A DNA stretch of 64,000 nt. Origin: an uncultured Saprospiraceae bacterium. Lineage in GTDB: Bacteria > Bacteroidota > Bacteroidia > Chitinophagales > Saprospiraceae. A program made the position numbers and the translations under genes. Position 1 is the first letter of the stretch. The number at the start of each line of letters is the position of its first letter. The stretch is taken from NCBI GenBank assembly GCA_937973565.1, contig CALJKQ010000046.1, positions 18,604 through 82,603 of the forward strand, written 5' to 3'. A model generated the notes under the pieces. It was not told where the DNA came from. It worked only from the letters and a program-made list of their open reading frames with translations, and did not search any database. Positions 43,386-52,647 of the stretch are shown here, in pieces.

Positions 43386-44654
43386 ATGTTACCTATCAAT
43401 CATTACGCTAAGTCATCCGCTATGAATCAAAAAATGAGACTATTATCACATTCTATAACTCAAATCTCGCGTTTTATCTTTCTGCTTTTGTGCTTTTTTT
43501 CCCTTTCGCTATTGACGTCCTGCATTGAAGATGATGAACCTGTTGTTGCCTCCGGAAACAAGTTTCTGGTAGCCAGTGGAGGTAGCGCTACGGTTAAGGC
43601 CGGTTTGTATGAATATGATGTCACCAAAAACAGTTTTGACCACATCTCTGATTACTACCCTCACTATCTGTCTCTGGAATACCTGGATTACAACAACAAT
43701 AGAGTAGCCTTTACCACCGATATTAAACCTGCAGAATCTTCCTGTATCGCTTATGCTGATATCAACAATTGGGCAGGCCTCAAATTTGTTCCTATCCCGG
43801 CTACTGGTGATCCCGAATCCTATTTTGCTGTACCTACCGCGATAAGACCCCGCGTGCTAAAGGATGGAAAGATTGTATACAATGTAGTTTGGAATACTTC
43901 CAACCCCTGGGATGATTATCACATCGGACAGTTGGCCATCTACGACCCCGCTACCAATAATATTGAGTTGTCCGGGGATCCATCCGGCTTTGTGTTGGCT
44001 CAACCTGAAAAAGGTGCAGATACAGAAGGTGGCAGTATGAGCGGCGCTTTTGATGTATCTCCGGATGGTAAGTATGTTTATTGTCAGGTTTATGGTTATG
44101 GCACCAGCTGGGGACAGTACCATATTGACTACAAATTTATTGTGAGTTATGAAGTGGGTAAACCCGGTTCTTACAAAAGAATCGCACAGTCTTATGAAAC
44201 CATCAGCGGTGTGACCGGAAATGGAAAATACCTGGTTTTATCCGGCGATGGTCTGAGAAAAATAGATCTTTCTTCCAATGCTTTGGAAAAGTTTGACGAT
44301 TATCCCAATACCTTCAGCCCCAATCAGGTATCCAAAAACTCATCCAAAATGATCAAAATGTGGAGAGGTTCCGGTTGCGGTCTCTTTGATCTGGATGATG
44401 CTGCGCCATGGCAATTCACCATCATTGATGGCAGCAAACTTTCTGGCTCTTATCGAGGTCTCGGCCATGGCCTTCAGTTTTCTCCGGATGAATCCAAAAT
44501 CATCTTCACTGCATCGAGCGACTTTAATACCAACTACGCTAGCCCATTGCGCGTATTTTCATGCCCCGTTGCTGAAAATATCACCAAACCCGATAGCATA
44601 GGCACTATGCCCGTTGAATATTGCACCGGCGTCTTTCTTTTACTCAATAAATAA
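43386..44654 (+). CDS. lipoprotein with beta-propeller-like repeats, function unknown
   Basis: Up to 422 residues. The lipobox SLLTSC lies 46 residues from the first ATG; inner ATGs at 43422 and 43434 would give a more usual signal length and either may be the true start. The mature part has repeats typical of WD40/YVTN-like propellers: AGLYEYDVTKNSFDHISDYY, GAFDVSPDGKYVYCQVYGYG, GLGHGLQFSPDESKIIFTAS. Probably anchored to the outer membrane. No family name can be given. Followed by a strong terminator. Confidence 0.75.
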   Translation: MLPINHYAKSSAMNQKMRLLSHSITQISRFIFLLLCFFSLSLLTSCIEDDEPVVASGNKFLVASGGSATVKAGLYEYDVTKNSFDHISDYYPHYLSLEYLDYNNNRVAFTTDIKPAESSCIAYADINNWAGLKFVPIPATGDPESYFAVPTAIRPRVLKDGKIVYNVVWNTSNPWDDYHIGQLAIYDPATNNIELSGDPSGFVLAQPEKGADTEGGSMSGAFDVSPDGKYVYCQVYGYGTSWGQYHIDYKFIVSYEVGKPGSYKRIAQSYETISGVTGNGKYLVLSGDGLRKIDLSSNALEKFDDYPNTFSPNQVSKNSSKMIKMWRGSGCGLFDLDDAAPWQFTIIDGSKLSGSYRGLGHGLQFSPDESKIIFTASSDFNTNYASPLRVFSCPVAENITKPDSIGTMPVEYCTGVFLLLNK

Positions 44655-44727
44655 AAGACCCCTTGCTGAAAAACACATCAATGCGAGGCATAAACTAAAT
44701 TCCACATTGATTTCATGATTACCAAAA

Positions 44728-44761
44728 AAGAACCCCTTCGAGTTTGCTCGAAGGGGTTCTT
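44728..44761 (+). terminator. strong intrinsic terminator
   Basis: A perfect 15-bp stem (AAGAACCCCTTCGAG / CTCGAAGGGGTTCTT) with a TTTG loop, followed by AATTTTTT. It lies 73 bases after the lipoprotein gene. Confidence 0.9.
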
Positions 44762-44903
44762 AATTTTTTGCATTCCTCATCGAAATCATACGTCACACTT
44801 ACAGAAATAAATGGGATAAGCTTAAGCCAATTATCCTGCAATATGGATCAGAGTTCTTTTCTCTCACTTCAAAAGACTCTTATTACTAAATAATAAAACC
44901 GCT

Positions 44904-45092
44904 AATGTCGCCTGTCGCAAAACGCGTCTCACATGTCCCGTCTCCCGTCTCGCAAAACGCAAGTCAAGTCTCCCATGTCACATCTCGGTTATTGCATGTC
45001 CCGTCTCGCTAAACGCCTGTCGCAAAACGCGTGTCGCATCTCCCGTCTCGCGTCTCGCAAAACGCGTCTCCCGTCTCGCATGTCGCTAAACA
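44904..45092. repeat. array of 27 degenerate 7-bp words in strict register
   Basis: 189 bases divide exactly into 27 heptamers: AATGTCG CCTGTCG and then mostly CAAAACG, CGTCTCG, CGTCTCC, CATGTCC, CTAAACG and variants. The CAAAACG word recurs five or six times and is typical of this locus. The array ends 4 bases before the parC stop codon. Confidence 0.9.
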
Positions 45093-45096
45093 CACC

Positions 45097-47736
45097 CTAC
45101 CATTCTACCGTATCCCCACTCTTCAACTTACCTCCCTTGTCTCCTCCTTTACCACCAAACAAATCTCCCTGTACCGGGCTGTGATCTTGTGGCTCTGCAG
45201 GTTGATCGTAAGACAACTCCTCGACCTTCATCATCTTGCCTTCAAACAATTTGTTGCCCAGAGCTTTCCAGCCTTTGACATCGATGAATTCGTCAAGCAT
45301 AAACTCATACTCTTCTTTCTGTCCACCGTTTTTATAGGTGATCTTAATTTTTGATCCTGTGTGAGTGGTAGCAAAATACAACTTGGAGGTAATGCCCTCC
45401 GGAATGAAGTAAAACTTCTGCGCCAGCGTGTTCGTCTCAATCTTAAATCGTTTGACCATGGTCCAGCCTTTCTCTCCTTCATAGTAGATGGCGCCGATAA
45501 CCATATCCTCCTTGTATTGTGAAAGCGACTCTATGGCATTGACATCAAACTTGCGCGTGAGGTCGAGTTCCGACATTTCATAAGAGCCGTCTTTGTATAG
45601 GGCTATGAGCTTTTCTCCGGTATCAAAGGCACCCAGCAATCTGCCACGACCATCGGTGTTGAGCCTGCCGCTTACGTCGTCGATGTAAACCTTCATGGCT
45701 CCCAGGCTCGACTGGCCCACACTTACCTGCATAACTTTTCTTACTGGGTACTTGGTCACAATATTACCTTGAGAACTCCTGCCCTTGATGGCTATTTCAG
45801 ATAAGTCATAATCAAAAACCTTAATCCTGGCAGTAGATGCCGGAGTAAGGGTAATGTTGAGTACCTCTGATTCTCCATTGGGCTGCATGGTAAAATACAG
45901 CACCTTCGAACCCTTGGATCCATCTTTGGTGAGGTCGTATTCTTTGTCGCGCGTTATTCCCGTTACATTGAATCTTTTGGCATATGTAGTCCCGGTCTTT
46001 CCATCCACGTATACCATGTTGTAGGTGGTGCGCTCATCGCCCTTCTTCCATACGGCTACGTGAATGATATCCTTGCCCACAAAGACCTTGTCGGCAATGC
46101 GAACTACCTTAAACTTACCGTCTCGGGTGAAGGCAATCACATCGTCAATGTCCGAGCAATCACATACAAAGTCGTCCTTCTTCATGCCCATGCCCACAAA
46201 GCCGTCCTTGTAGTTGACATACAGCTTGGCATTGTTGGCCACAACCTGTTGTACCTGGATTTGTTCGATGGAGGTAATCTCTGTTTTTCTTTCCTTGCCC
46301 TTGCCATATTTTTCCAGCAATCGTTCAAAATAAGCGATGGCAAAGTCGGTCAGGTTTTCCAAATCATAGGCTACCTGTTTGAGATCTTCCTCCAGGCCCT
46401 GGATGTATTCATCGGCCTTAAAGGAGTTGTATTTTGAAATTCTTTTGATTCGAATCTCGGTGAGTTTGGTGATATCTTCTTCTGTGAGTTCGCGCATCAG
46501 CCGAACTCTCTTGTCTGAGGCCTTGGCTTTTTCTGATGGTGTGACCACATATTTGCGCAATCCCGCATCAATGGTCTCAATCACCGCCTCCCAGGTCTCA
46601 CACTCTTCAATGTCGTGGTAAATCCTGTTTTCGATAAATATTTTCTCAAGGGATGCAAGGTGCCACTTTTCTTCTAATTCTGATTTCTTTATGTTGAGCT
46701 CCCACTCCAGCAGCGATTTGGTTTGCTCGGTAGATATCCTCAATAATTCTGAAACGCCCAAAAATCTAGGCTTGTCATCAACAATCACACAGGCATTGGG
46801 AGAAATACTAACCTCACATTCTGTAAATGCGTATAGGGCATCGATGGTGATATCGGGTGAAGTGCCCGGCATCAGGTCCATCACAATCTCCACATTTTTG
46901 GCGGTGTTGTCCACCACCTTCTTTACCTTGATCTGCCCTTTCTCCGTAGCCTTGATGATGCTCTCAATCATCGAAGTGGTGGTCACCCCGTATGGCAGCT
47001 GGGTGATCATCAGTGTCGACTTATCAACTTGCTCGATCTTGGCGCGGACCTTTACGCGACCGCCCCTTAGCCCGTCATTGTATTCACTCACATCGATCAT
47101 TCCTCCCGTCTGAAAATCGGGATATATCGTCGCCTTTTTACCTTGCAATACCTTGATCGACGCTTTGATCAGCTCAATAAAATTGTGGGGCAGGATCTTG
47201 GTGGCCAGACCCACGGCAATACCTTCTACACCCTGTGCCAATACCAGTGGAAACTTCATGGGCAGGGTAATGGGCTCCTTCTTCCTGCCATCATAAGATA
47301 ATTGCCAGTTGGTGGTCTGTGCATTAAAGGCAACATCCAGTGCAAACTTGGTAAGCCTTGCCTCTATATACCTCGGCGCTGCAGCCGAATCTCCCGTACG
47401 TATATCTCCCCAGTTTCCCTGACAATCTATCAGCAGGTCTTTTTGTCCCAGGTTTACCAAAGCATCGCCGATGGCCGCATCCCCGTGAGGGTGGTACTGC
47501 ATCGTCTGCCCAATGATGTTGGCCACCTTGTGAAACCTTCCATCATCCATTTCCTTCATGGCATGCAGGATCCTCCTCTGTACAGGCTTCAAGCCATCAT
47601 TGATGTGCGGCACGGCCCTCTCCAGAATCACATACGATGCATAATCCAAAAAATATTCCTGGTACATGCCCGTCAGGGTCACCAAACCCTCAGGGTCGTT
47701 TTGCTCTATCTCCGGTCTAAACTTTTCCTTACTCAT
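45097..47736 (-). CDS. parC: DNA topoisomerase IV subunit A (GyrA/ParC family)
   Basis: 879 residues. It cuts and rejoins DNA to decatenate chromosomes, with a ParE partner not in this window. The catalytic Tyr123 lies in AAAPRYIEARLTKFA. The quinolone region is YHPHGDAAIGDALVNLGQ, with Ala87 where E. coli GyrA has Ser83. The C-terminal half forms the DNA-wrapping propeller without a GyrA-box, so ParC is the better name, as in other Bacteroidota. The end is low-complexity and Gly/Lys-rich (GDLFGGKGGDKGGKLKSGD). The stop is TAG, with a heptamer array immediately after. Confidence 0.9.
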   Translation of the reverse strand: MSKEKFRPEIEQNDPEGLVTLTGMYQEYFLDYASYVILERAVPHINDGLKPVQRRILHAMKEMDDGRFHKVANIIGQTMQYHPHGDAAIGDALVNLGQKDLLIDCQGNWGDIRTGDSAAAPRYIEARLTKFALDVAFNAQTTNWQLSYDGRKKEPITLPMKFPLVLAQGVEGIAVGLATKILPHNFIELIKASIKVLQGKKATIYPDFQTGGMIDVSEYNDGLRGGRVKVRAKIEQVDKSTLMITQLPYGVTTTSMIESIIKATEKGQIKVKKVVDNTAKNVEIVMDLMPGTSPDITIDALYAFTECEVSISPNACVIVDDKPRFLGVSELLRISTEQTKSLLEWELNIKKSELEEKWHLASLEKIFIENRIYHDIEECETWEAVIETIDAGLRKYVVTPSEKAKASDKRVRLMRELTEEDITKLTEIRIKRISKYNSFKADEYIQGLEEDLKQVAYDLENLTDFAIAYFERLLEKYGKGKERKTEITSIEQIQVQQVVANNAKLYVNYKDGFVGMGMKKDDFVCDCSDIDDVIAFTRDGKFKVVRIADKVFVGKDIIHVAVWKKGDERTTYNMVYVDGKTGTTYAKRFNVTGITRDKEYDLTKDGSKGSKVLYFTMQPNGESEVLNITLTPASTARIKVFDYDLSEIAIKGRSSQGNIVTKYPVRKVMQVSVGQSSLGAMKVYIDDVSGRLNTDGRGRLLGAFDTGEKLIALYKDGSYEMSELDLTRKFDVNAIESLSQYKEDMVIGAIYYEGEKGWTMVKRFKIETNTLAQKFYFIPEGITSKLYFATTHTGSKIKITYKNGGQKEEYEFMLDEFIDVKGWKALGNKLFEGKMMKVEELSYDQPAEPQDHSPVQGDLFGGKGGDKGGKLKSGDTVEW

Positions 47737-47830
47737 ATCTTCTTATCACCAAACCGCAAAGATATGATTTTTTCGGCAAACATTAAATAAAACCAATGGG
47801 TAATAGTGGTTGATTGAGAGGGAGTTGCGC

Positions 47831-47946
47831 TATGATCGGGCTGCGCCCTTGGGCAATACGGCTGCGCCTTTGGGCAATTCGCTGCGCTTAGTGCAATGCT
47901 TGGTGCTGCGCGCCAAGCGCAATGCGGCTGCGCCTTAGGCAATAAG
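47831..47946. repeat. diverged array related to the 19-bp repeat
   Basis: Five or six units share the core GGCTGCGCC or CGCTGCGCTTAG framed by CAATACG- or CAATGCG-like ends (for example CAATACGGCTGCGCCTTTGG at 47855). Unit length varies from 19 to 26 bases. It precedes a heptamer array, the same order as at 17.3-17.8 kb. Confidence 0.7.
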
Positions 47947-47955
47947 CGTGTCCCC

Positions 47956-48067
47956 CGTCCCAATTAACCCAGGTCGCAATACGCGTGTCCCGTCTCAGTT
48001 AACGCATGTCGCATCTCGCAATACGCGTGTCGCAATACGCATGTCGCGTGTCGGATAACGCGTCTCG
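47956..48067. repeat. array of 16 degenerate 7-bp words in strict register
   Basis: 112 bases read as CGTCCCA ATTAACC CAGGTCG and then CAATACG, CGTGTCC, CGTCTCA, GTTAACG, CATGTCG and so on to CGTCTCG, with CAATACG typical of this locus. The first words contain the same GTCCCAATTAACCCA linker as at 17.57 kb. The array ends 12 bases before the radA stop codon. Confidence 0.88.
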
Positions 48068-48079
48068 CAAACAAATACA

Positions 48080-49444
48080 TTATCCAAAAACCTCGTACAA
48101 CAAATCCTCCACTCTCGATACAGCCCTCACATCAATACCCAAGCCCTCTCTTTTTACATTTTTCATGTTGGCTTGCGCAATGTAGATGGTATCAAAACCC
48201 AATCGATCTGCCTCCTGGATGCGTTGTTCGATGCGACTCACCCCTCTGATCTCCCCGGTGAGTCCAATCTCTGCAGCAAAACATACGTTGCGGCCGATGC
48301 CTATGTTGTTGAGCGAGGATATCAGTGCCGTAAAGATGGCGAGGTCAATAGCGGGATCTGTAACCCGTATACCTCCGGCTATGTTGAGGAAGACGTCGTT
48401 ATGACCAATGGGCAGCCCACATCTCTTTTCCAAAACGGCCAGTAGCATGGCGAGTCGGCGCAGATCAAAGCCGGTGGCGGATCGCTGGGGAGTGCCGTAA
48501 ACACTGGGTGTTACCAAGGCCTGGGTCTCAATCATCAGCGGTCTCATACCTTCCAGTGAAGCGGCAATCACACTGCCACTCAGGGTTTCGCTGTGCTGCG
48601 ACATCAGCAATTCAGATGGATTGCTCACCTCCCGCAGTCCGCCGGATTCCATGGCGTAGATACCCAATTCGTCAGTAGAGCCAAATCGGTTTTTTAAGGT
48701 ACGGAGTATGCGGTACGTGTAGTTTTGATCTCCTTCAAACTGCAGTACCACATCTACAATGTGTTCCAAAACTTTAGGACCCGCCAGTCCTCCTTCTTTG
48801 GTAATATGCCCGATGATAATAATCGGTATATTGCTTTCTTTGGCAAAGCGCTGCAGTTCGGCAGTGCATTCTCTCACCTGGGATATGCTTCCCGGAGGGG
48901 CATCAATAAAGGGACTGTAAAGGGTCTGAATGGAGTCAATGATCAACAGCGATGGATGCAGTTTTTTACTTTCTTCAATGATGGCCTGTGAAGAAGTTTC
49001 TGTGTAAATGTAGCATTCGTCCCGCGCAGTGCCCAGTCTGTCGGCACGCATCTTGATTTGTTCTGCACTCTCTTCGCCGGAAACATAAAGCACTGTACCG
49101 CCTGCCTGCATGGCCAGCTGCAACATGAGTGTAGACTTCCCTATGCCCGGCTGTCCTCCCACCAGTACGATAGATCCATAAACCAAACCTCCACCCAATA
49201 CGCGGTTGAGTTCGCCGTCTCTGGTATCAATGCGATGGGTATGTCCTGCTACAATGCTGGGCAGGGGCATGGGCTGTGCCTTTTCTTTCTCTTTTGACCG
49301 ACTAACTATGGATGGCGTTTTCGCCTTTGATATCTTCTCTTCTATATAGGTATTCCATTCCCCACAAGCCATGCATCGTCCTTCCCACTTGGGTGACTCA
49401 TGACCACAGTTGGTACAAAAAAATACTGTCTTTACACCTGCCAT
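48080..49444 (-). CDS. radA: DNA repair protein RadA
   Basis: 454 residues. A RecA-like ATPase that helps branch migration in recombination. N-terminal Cys4 zinc finger (CTNCGHESPKWEGRCMACGEW shortened: Cys10, 13, 24, 27); Walker A GGQPGIGKST at about 97-106; Walker B SLLIIDSIQTL; the family's KNRFGSTDELGIY; and a C-terminal Lon-like domain (RGVSRIEQRIQEADRLGFDT). Full length and intact. Confidence 0.97.
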   Translation of the reverse strand: MAGVKTVFFCTNCGHESPKWEGRCMACGEWNTYIEEKISKAKTPSIVSRSKEKEKAQPMPLPSIVAGHTHRIDTRDGELNRVLGGGLVYGSIVLVGGQPGIGKSTLMLQLAMQAGGTVLYVSGEESAEQIKMRADRLGTARDECYIYTETSSQAIIEESKKLHPSLLIIDSIQTLYSPFIDAPPGSISQVRECTAELQRFAKESNIPIIIIGHITKEGGLAGPKVLEHIVDVVLQFEGDQNYTYRILRTLKNRFGSTDELGIYAMESGGLREVSNPSELLMSQHSETLSGSVIAASLEGMRPLMIETQALVTPSVYGTPQRSATGFDLRRLAMLLAVLEKRCGLPIGHNDVFLNIAGGIRVTDPAIDLAIFTALISSLNNIGIGRNVCFAAEIGLTGEIRGVSRIEQRIQEADRLGFDTIYIAQANMKNVKREGLGIDVRAVSRVEDLLYEVFG

Positions 49445-49529
49445 ATGTTGTATTAATAGCGCCTAAGTTAATAAAATTCCAAATACCCGCTCCCGTATCT
49501 ATTCTAACAGTAGTTATTGAGACGAATCG

Positions 49530-49555
49530 TTGGGGCGAATGGCCATTCGTCCCAA
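49530..49555. repeat. REP-like palindrome
   Basis: TTGGGGCGAATGG joined to CCATTCGTCCCAA: a 13-bp inverted repeat with one mismatch and no loop, in the gap between radA and sucA. The GGGCGAATGGCCATTCG core is like dispersed palindromic repeats found in many bacteria. Confidence 0.6.
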
Positions 49556-49649
49556 CATGAATAATCGGTACATCGAAAATTGGTAAATTGAAAATACTAT
49601 TCCGATTTAGGTTATAGGACCCCGGATGCTCCGTTGCCGGATACCCGCC

Positions 49650-52376
49650 TTAACCGTTTACCCCAAAGGCACGCTTCATCAGGTCTTCCTGCTGGGCGTC
49701 GTGGACTTTTTTAAAGCCGGTTGCCGGAGACGCGCTCGCTTTTCTGGCAATGACTTCCACCGCATCTCTTCTAAAGTAATTGAGCATATAATTCCAGGCC
49801 CCCATGTTGGCAGATTCTTCCTGTACCCAAAATACTTCGGCGCCTTTGTACTTTTTGATGATCTCTCTCATCTTCTTTTCCGGTAGTGGGAATAGCTGCT
49901 CTACCCTTACAATGGCGGTGTTTTCGATCTTGTTTTTTTCGCGGTATTCATCCAAATCATAATAGACCTTACCGCTGCAGAACAACAACCTTTCTGCTTT
50001 TTTTACAGTGGTGTCTTCTATGATAGATTGGAATCCGTTTTTAGGCTCAAAATCGCTGATCTTACTCACACACTTGGGGTGACGTAACAGTGACTTGGGC
50101 GACATATGGATTACCGGCTTTCTGAAAGGCATGGCCAGTTGCCTTCTCAACAAGTGGAAGTAGTTGGCAGGTGTGGTTACGTTGGCTACAATGATGTTGA
50201 AGTCTGCACCCATCATCAGGAATCGCTCAAGACGGGCACTGGAGTGTTCCGGTCCCTGACCTTCCATGCCGTGTGGAAGCAGCATCACGAGACCACTCAT
50301 ACGCTGCCATTTGCTTTCACCTGCGGAAATAAACTGGTCAACAATGGTCTGCGCTCCGTTGTAAAAGTCGCCAAACTGCGCTTCCCAGATCACCAGATTT
50401 TCGGGAGATGCAAGTGAGTAGCCATACTCAAATCCGAGTACAGCAAACTCCGACAAAAGTGAATTAAAGATCAATAATTTTCCTTTGTCGTTCAATCCAT
50501 CCAGACGGTTGTAAGGCTCATTGGTTTTCTCATCAAAAAATACGGCATGGCGGTGAGAGAAAGTTCCTCTCTTTACGTCCTGGCCGCTCATGCGCACGTG
50601 GTGTCCTTCGTTGATGATGGATCCAAAGGCCAGCAATTCTGCAAAGCCCCAGTCGAGCAAGCCGTTGTCGAGCAATTCTTTTTTCGACTTTTGAAGTCTG
50701 TTAATTTTCGACATCACCGTGAAGCCCTTGGGTGTAGTCATCAGGTGGCTGGTAATTTTGTCAATCTCTTTGCGCGCTATGCCGGTATCAAAAAAGGATT
50801 CAAGTTCGGCTGCGTTGTTGGTTCGGCTGAGTTTTTTCCATGACATCTCGGGCTCCTGGTAGGTGTAGGGCAGGGGCTTTTCTTTGAGCATGTCGAGTCT
50901 TTCCTGCAACATGTTCCAGAAATTCTTTTCCAGTTCCTGAGCCAATGCAGCATCGATATCACCCCTCTCGAGCAATCGCTTTACATAGATTTCCCTTGGA
51001 TCGGGGTGGTTGGCAATAAACTCGTACATCTTGGGCTGTGTAAACTTGGGATCATCCCCTTCGTTGTGCCCGTGTCTTCGGTAACAGACCATATCGATGT
51101 ACACATCGGTGTGGAATTTCTGACGGTATTCCGTGGCTAGTTCCGAAGCAAATACCACAGCTTCCGGATCATCGCCATTGACATGGAAAACAGGTGCTTG
51201 TACCAGTGCTGCTGAAGCGGTGCTATACGTGGATGAACGGGCATCGTCAAAATCGGTGGTAAAACCAATTTGGTTGTTGATCACAAAGTGAATGGTACCA
51301 CCTGTTTTATAGCCCGGCAACTGACTCATTTGTACGGTTTCATAGACGACGCCCTGACCTGCGGCGGCGGCATCACCATGTATGGTTATAGGAAGGATCT
51401 TGCTATAATCGTGGTAAAGCAAATCTATCTTTGCCCTGGTAAATCCTTCCAATACGGGATTAACCGCTTCAAGGTGCGAAGGATTGGGGACCAGCTTAAG
51501 GTAGACTTCTTTGTTTTCCATTTTTACAATGGATGAAAAGCCGAGGTGATACTTCACATCACCATCTCCAAAACTTTGATCGGGCACAGAAGTACCTTCA
51601 AACTCAGTAAAGATTTGTTCGTAGGTCTTGCCCAGTGTATTGGCCAACACATTGAGCCTTCCTCTGTGGGCCATGCCGATTACCACTTCTTCTACCTTGT
51701 CTTCACCGGCAGCCTTGTGAATGATGGCGTCAAGGGCTGCAATGGTGGTCTCTCCTCCTTCCAGTGAAAATCTTTTTTGACCCACATATTTGGTGTGAAG
51801 GAATCTTTCAAAGATCACGGCTCCATTGAGTTTCTCGAGCGTTCTGCGCTTTTTGGCAATGCTCAATCCATAATCGCTGTTTAGGTTTCTGTTTTCTATC
51901 TTATTGCGAAGCCAAATGCGACGCTCTCTGTTTTCTATATGCGCATATTCTACGCCGAGATTGCCACAATAGATCACACGCAGCCTTTCAATGATCTGAG
52001 CCAGTGTGGCATTCTTCATGCCTATTTCTTCTCCTGCCTGAAAGACCACATTGAGATCCTCTTGTGTAAGTCCGTGGTCAGCCAGATCGAGATGAGGTGT
52101 CCTGTCTTTGCGCTGTCTGATGGGGTTGGTAGTGGATAACAGATGCCCTCTTTGTCTGAACCCATAGATAATCGACAGTACACCAAACTCCTTGGTCAGA
52201 TTACTGCTGGAAGTTGGGACACTTTCAGAACCGTTGGTGTGAAAAGATGCAAAATCAAAGCCTTCAAAAAACAGTCTCCATTCTTTTTCAACGGTTTCCG
52301 GACTTTGTTGGTAATTTTTATACATCGCTTCGATGTAGGAGGGGTGCGCATTGGCTACATGGGAATAATCACTCAT
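49650..52376 (-). CDS. sucA: 2-oxoglutarate dehydrogenase E1 component
   Basis: 908 residues. A thiamine-diphosphate enzyme that decarboxylates 2-oxoglutarate in the TCA cycle. Recognisable segments: the N-terminal YIEAMYKNYQQSPETVEKEW, VVIGMAHRGRLNVLANTLGK, the ThDP/metal site HGDAAAAGQGVVYET...VINNQIGFTT, the VYIDMVCYRRHGHNEGDDPK loop, and the C-terminal LMLPHGMEGQGPEHSSARLE-like segment (LLPHGMEGQGPEHSSAR). The sucB partner is not adjacent, but a dihydrolipoyl dehydrogenase gene lies 4.4 kb away on the other strand. Full length. Confidence 0.97.
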   Translation of the reverse strand: MSDYSHVANAHPSYIEAMYKNYQQSPETVEKEWRLFFEGFDFASFHTNGSESVPTSSSNLTKEFGVLSIIYGFRQRGHLLSTTNPIRQRKDRTPHLDLADHGLTQEDLNVVFQAGEEIGMKNATLAQIIERLRVIYCGNLGVEYAHIENRERRIWLRNKIENRNLNSDYGLSIAKKRRTLEKLNGAVIFERFLHTKYVGQKRFSLEGGETTIAALDAIIHKAAGEDKVEEVVIGMAHRGRLNVLANTLGKTYEQIFTEFEGTSVPDQSFGDGDVKYHLGFSSIVKMENKEVYLKLVPNPSHLEAVNPVLEGFTRAKIDLLYHDYSKILPITIHGDAAAAGQGVVYETVQMSQLPGYKTGGTIHFVINNQIGFTTDFDDARSSTYSTASAALVQAPVFHVNGDDPEAVVFASELATEYRQKFHTDVYIDMVCYRRHGHNEGDDPKFTQPKMYEFIANHPDPREIYVKRLLERGDIDAALAQELEKNFWNMLQERLDMLKEKPLPYTYQEPEMSWKKLSRTNNAAELESFFDTGIARKEIDKITSHLMTTPKGFTVMSKINRLQKSKKELLDNGLLDWGFAELLAFGSIINEGHHVRMSGQDVKRGTFSHRHAVFFDEKTNEPYNRLDGLNDKGKLLIFNSLLSEFAVLGFEYGYSLASPENLVIWEAQFGDFYNGAQTIVDQFISAGESKWQRMSGLVMLLPHGMEGQGPEHSSARLERFLMMGADFNIIVANVTTPANYFHLLRRQLAMPFRKPVIHMSPKSLLRHPKCVSKISDFEPKNGFQSIIEDTTVKKAERLLFCSGKVYYDLDEYREKNKIENTAIVRVEQLFPLPEKKMREIIKKYKGAEVFWVQEESANMGAWNYMLNYFRRDAVEVIARKASASPATGFKKVHDAQQEDLMKRAFGVNG

Positions 52377-52590
52377 TTGGCGAATTTTGTGAAATTTTAT
52401 AACAGGTTTTTAAGAATTCCTGCAAATATCATACTAAAAATGTGTTTTTATACCTGCTTTGTGTTAAGATTTGTTAAAATTTTAAGCTAGTCTAAATTTA
52501 AATTTTGGCTTATTGTAATCGGGGGTTTGACTTCTCTACGACTAAATTCGTTAAAAATTGTGCATTTAGGCTTTTTTTAACAGCTTTTAT

Positions 52591-52622
52591 TTGATATTAT
52601 ACGCTTTATTGTTATACTTTTG
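52591..52622 (+). promoter_or_regulatory. promoter of the T9SS cargo protein gene
   Basis: TTG (52591-52593), 21 bases, TACTTTTG (52615-52622). The ATG follows 25 bases later. Confidence 0.6.
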
Positions 52623-52647
52623 CATTCAGTCTAAGTTCTATTAAAAT

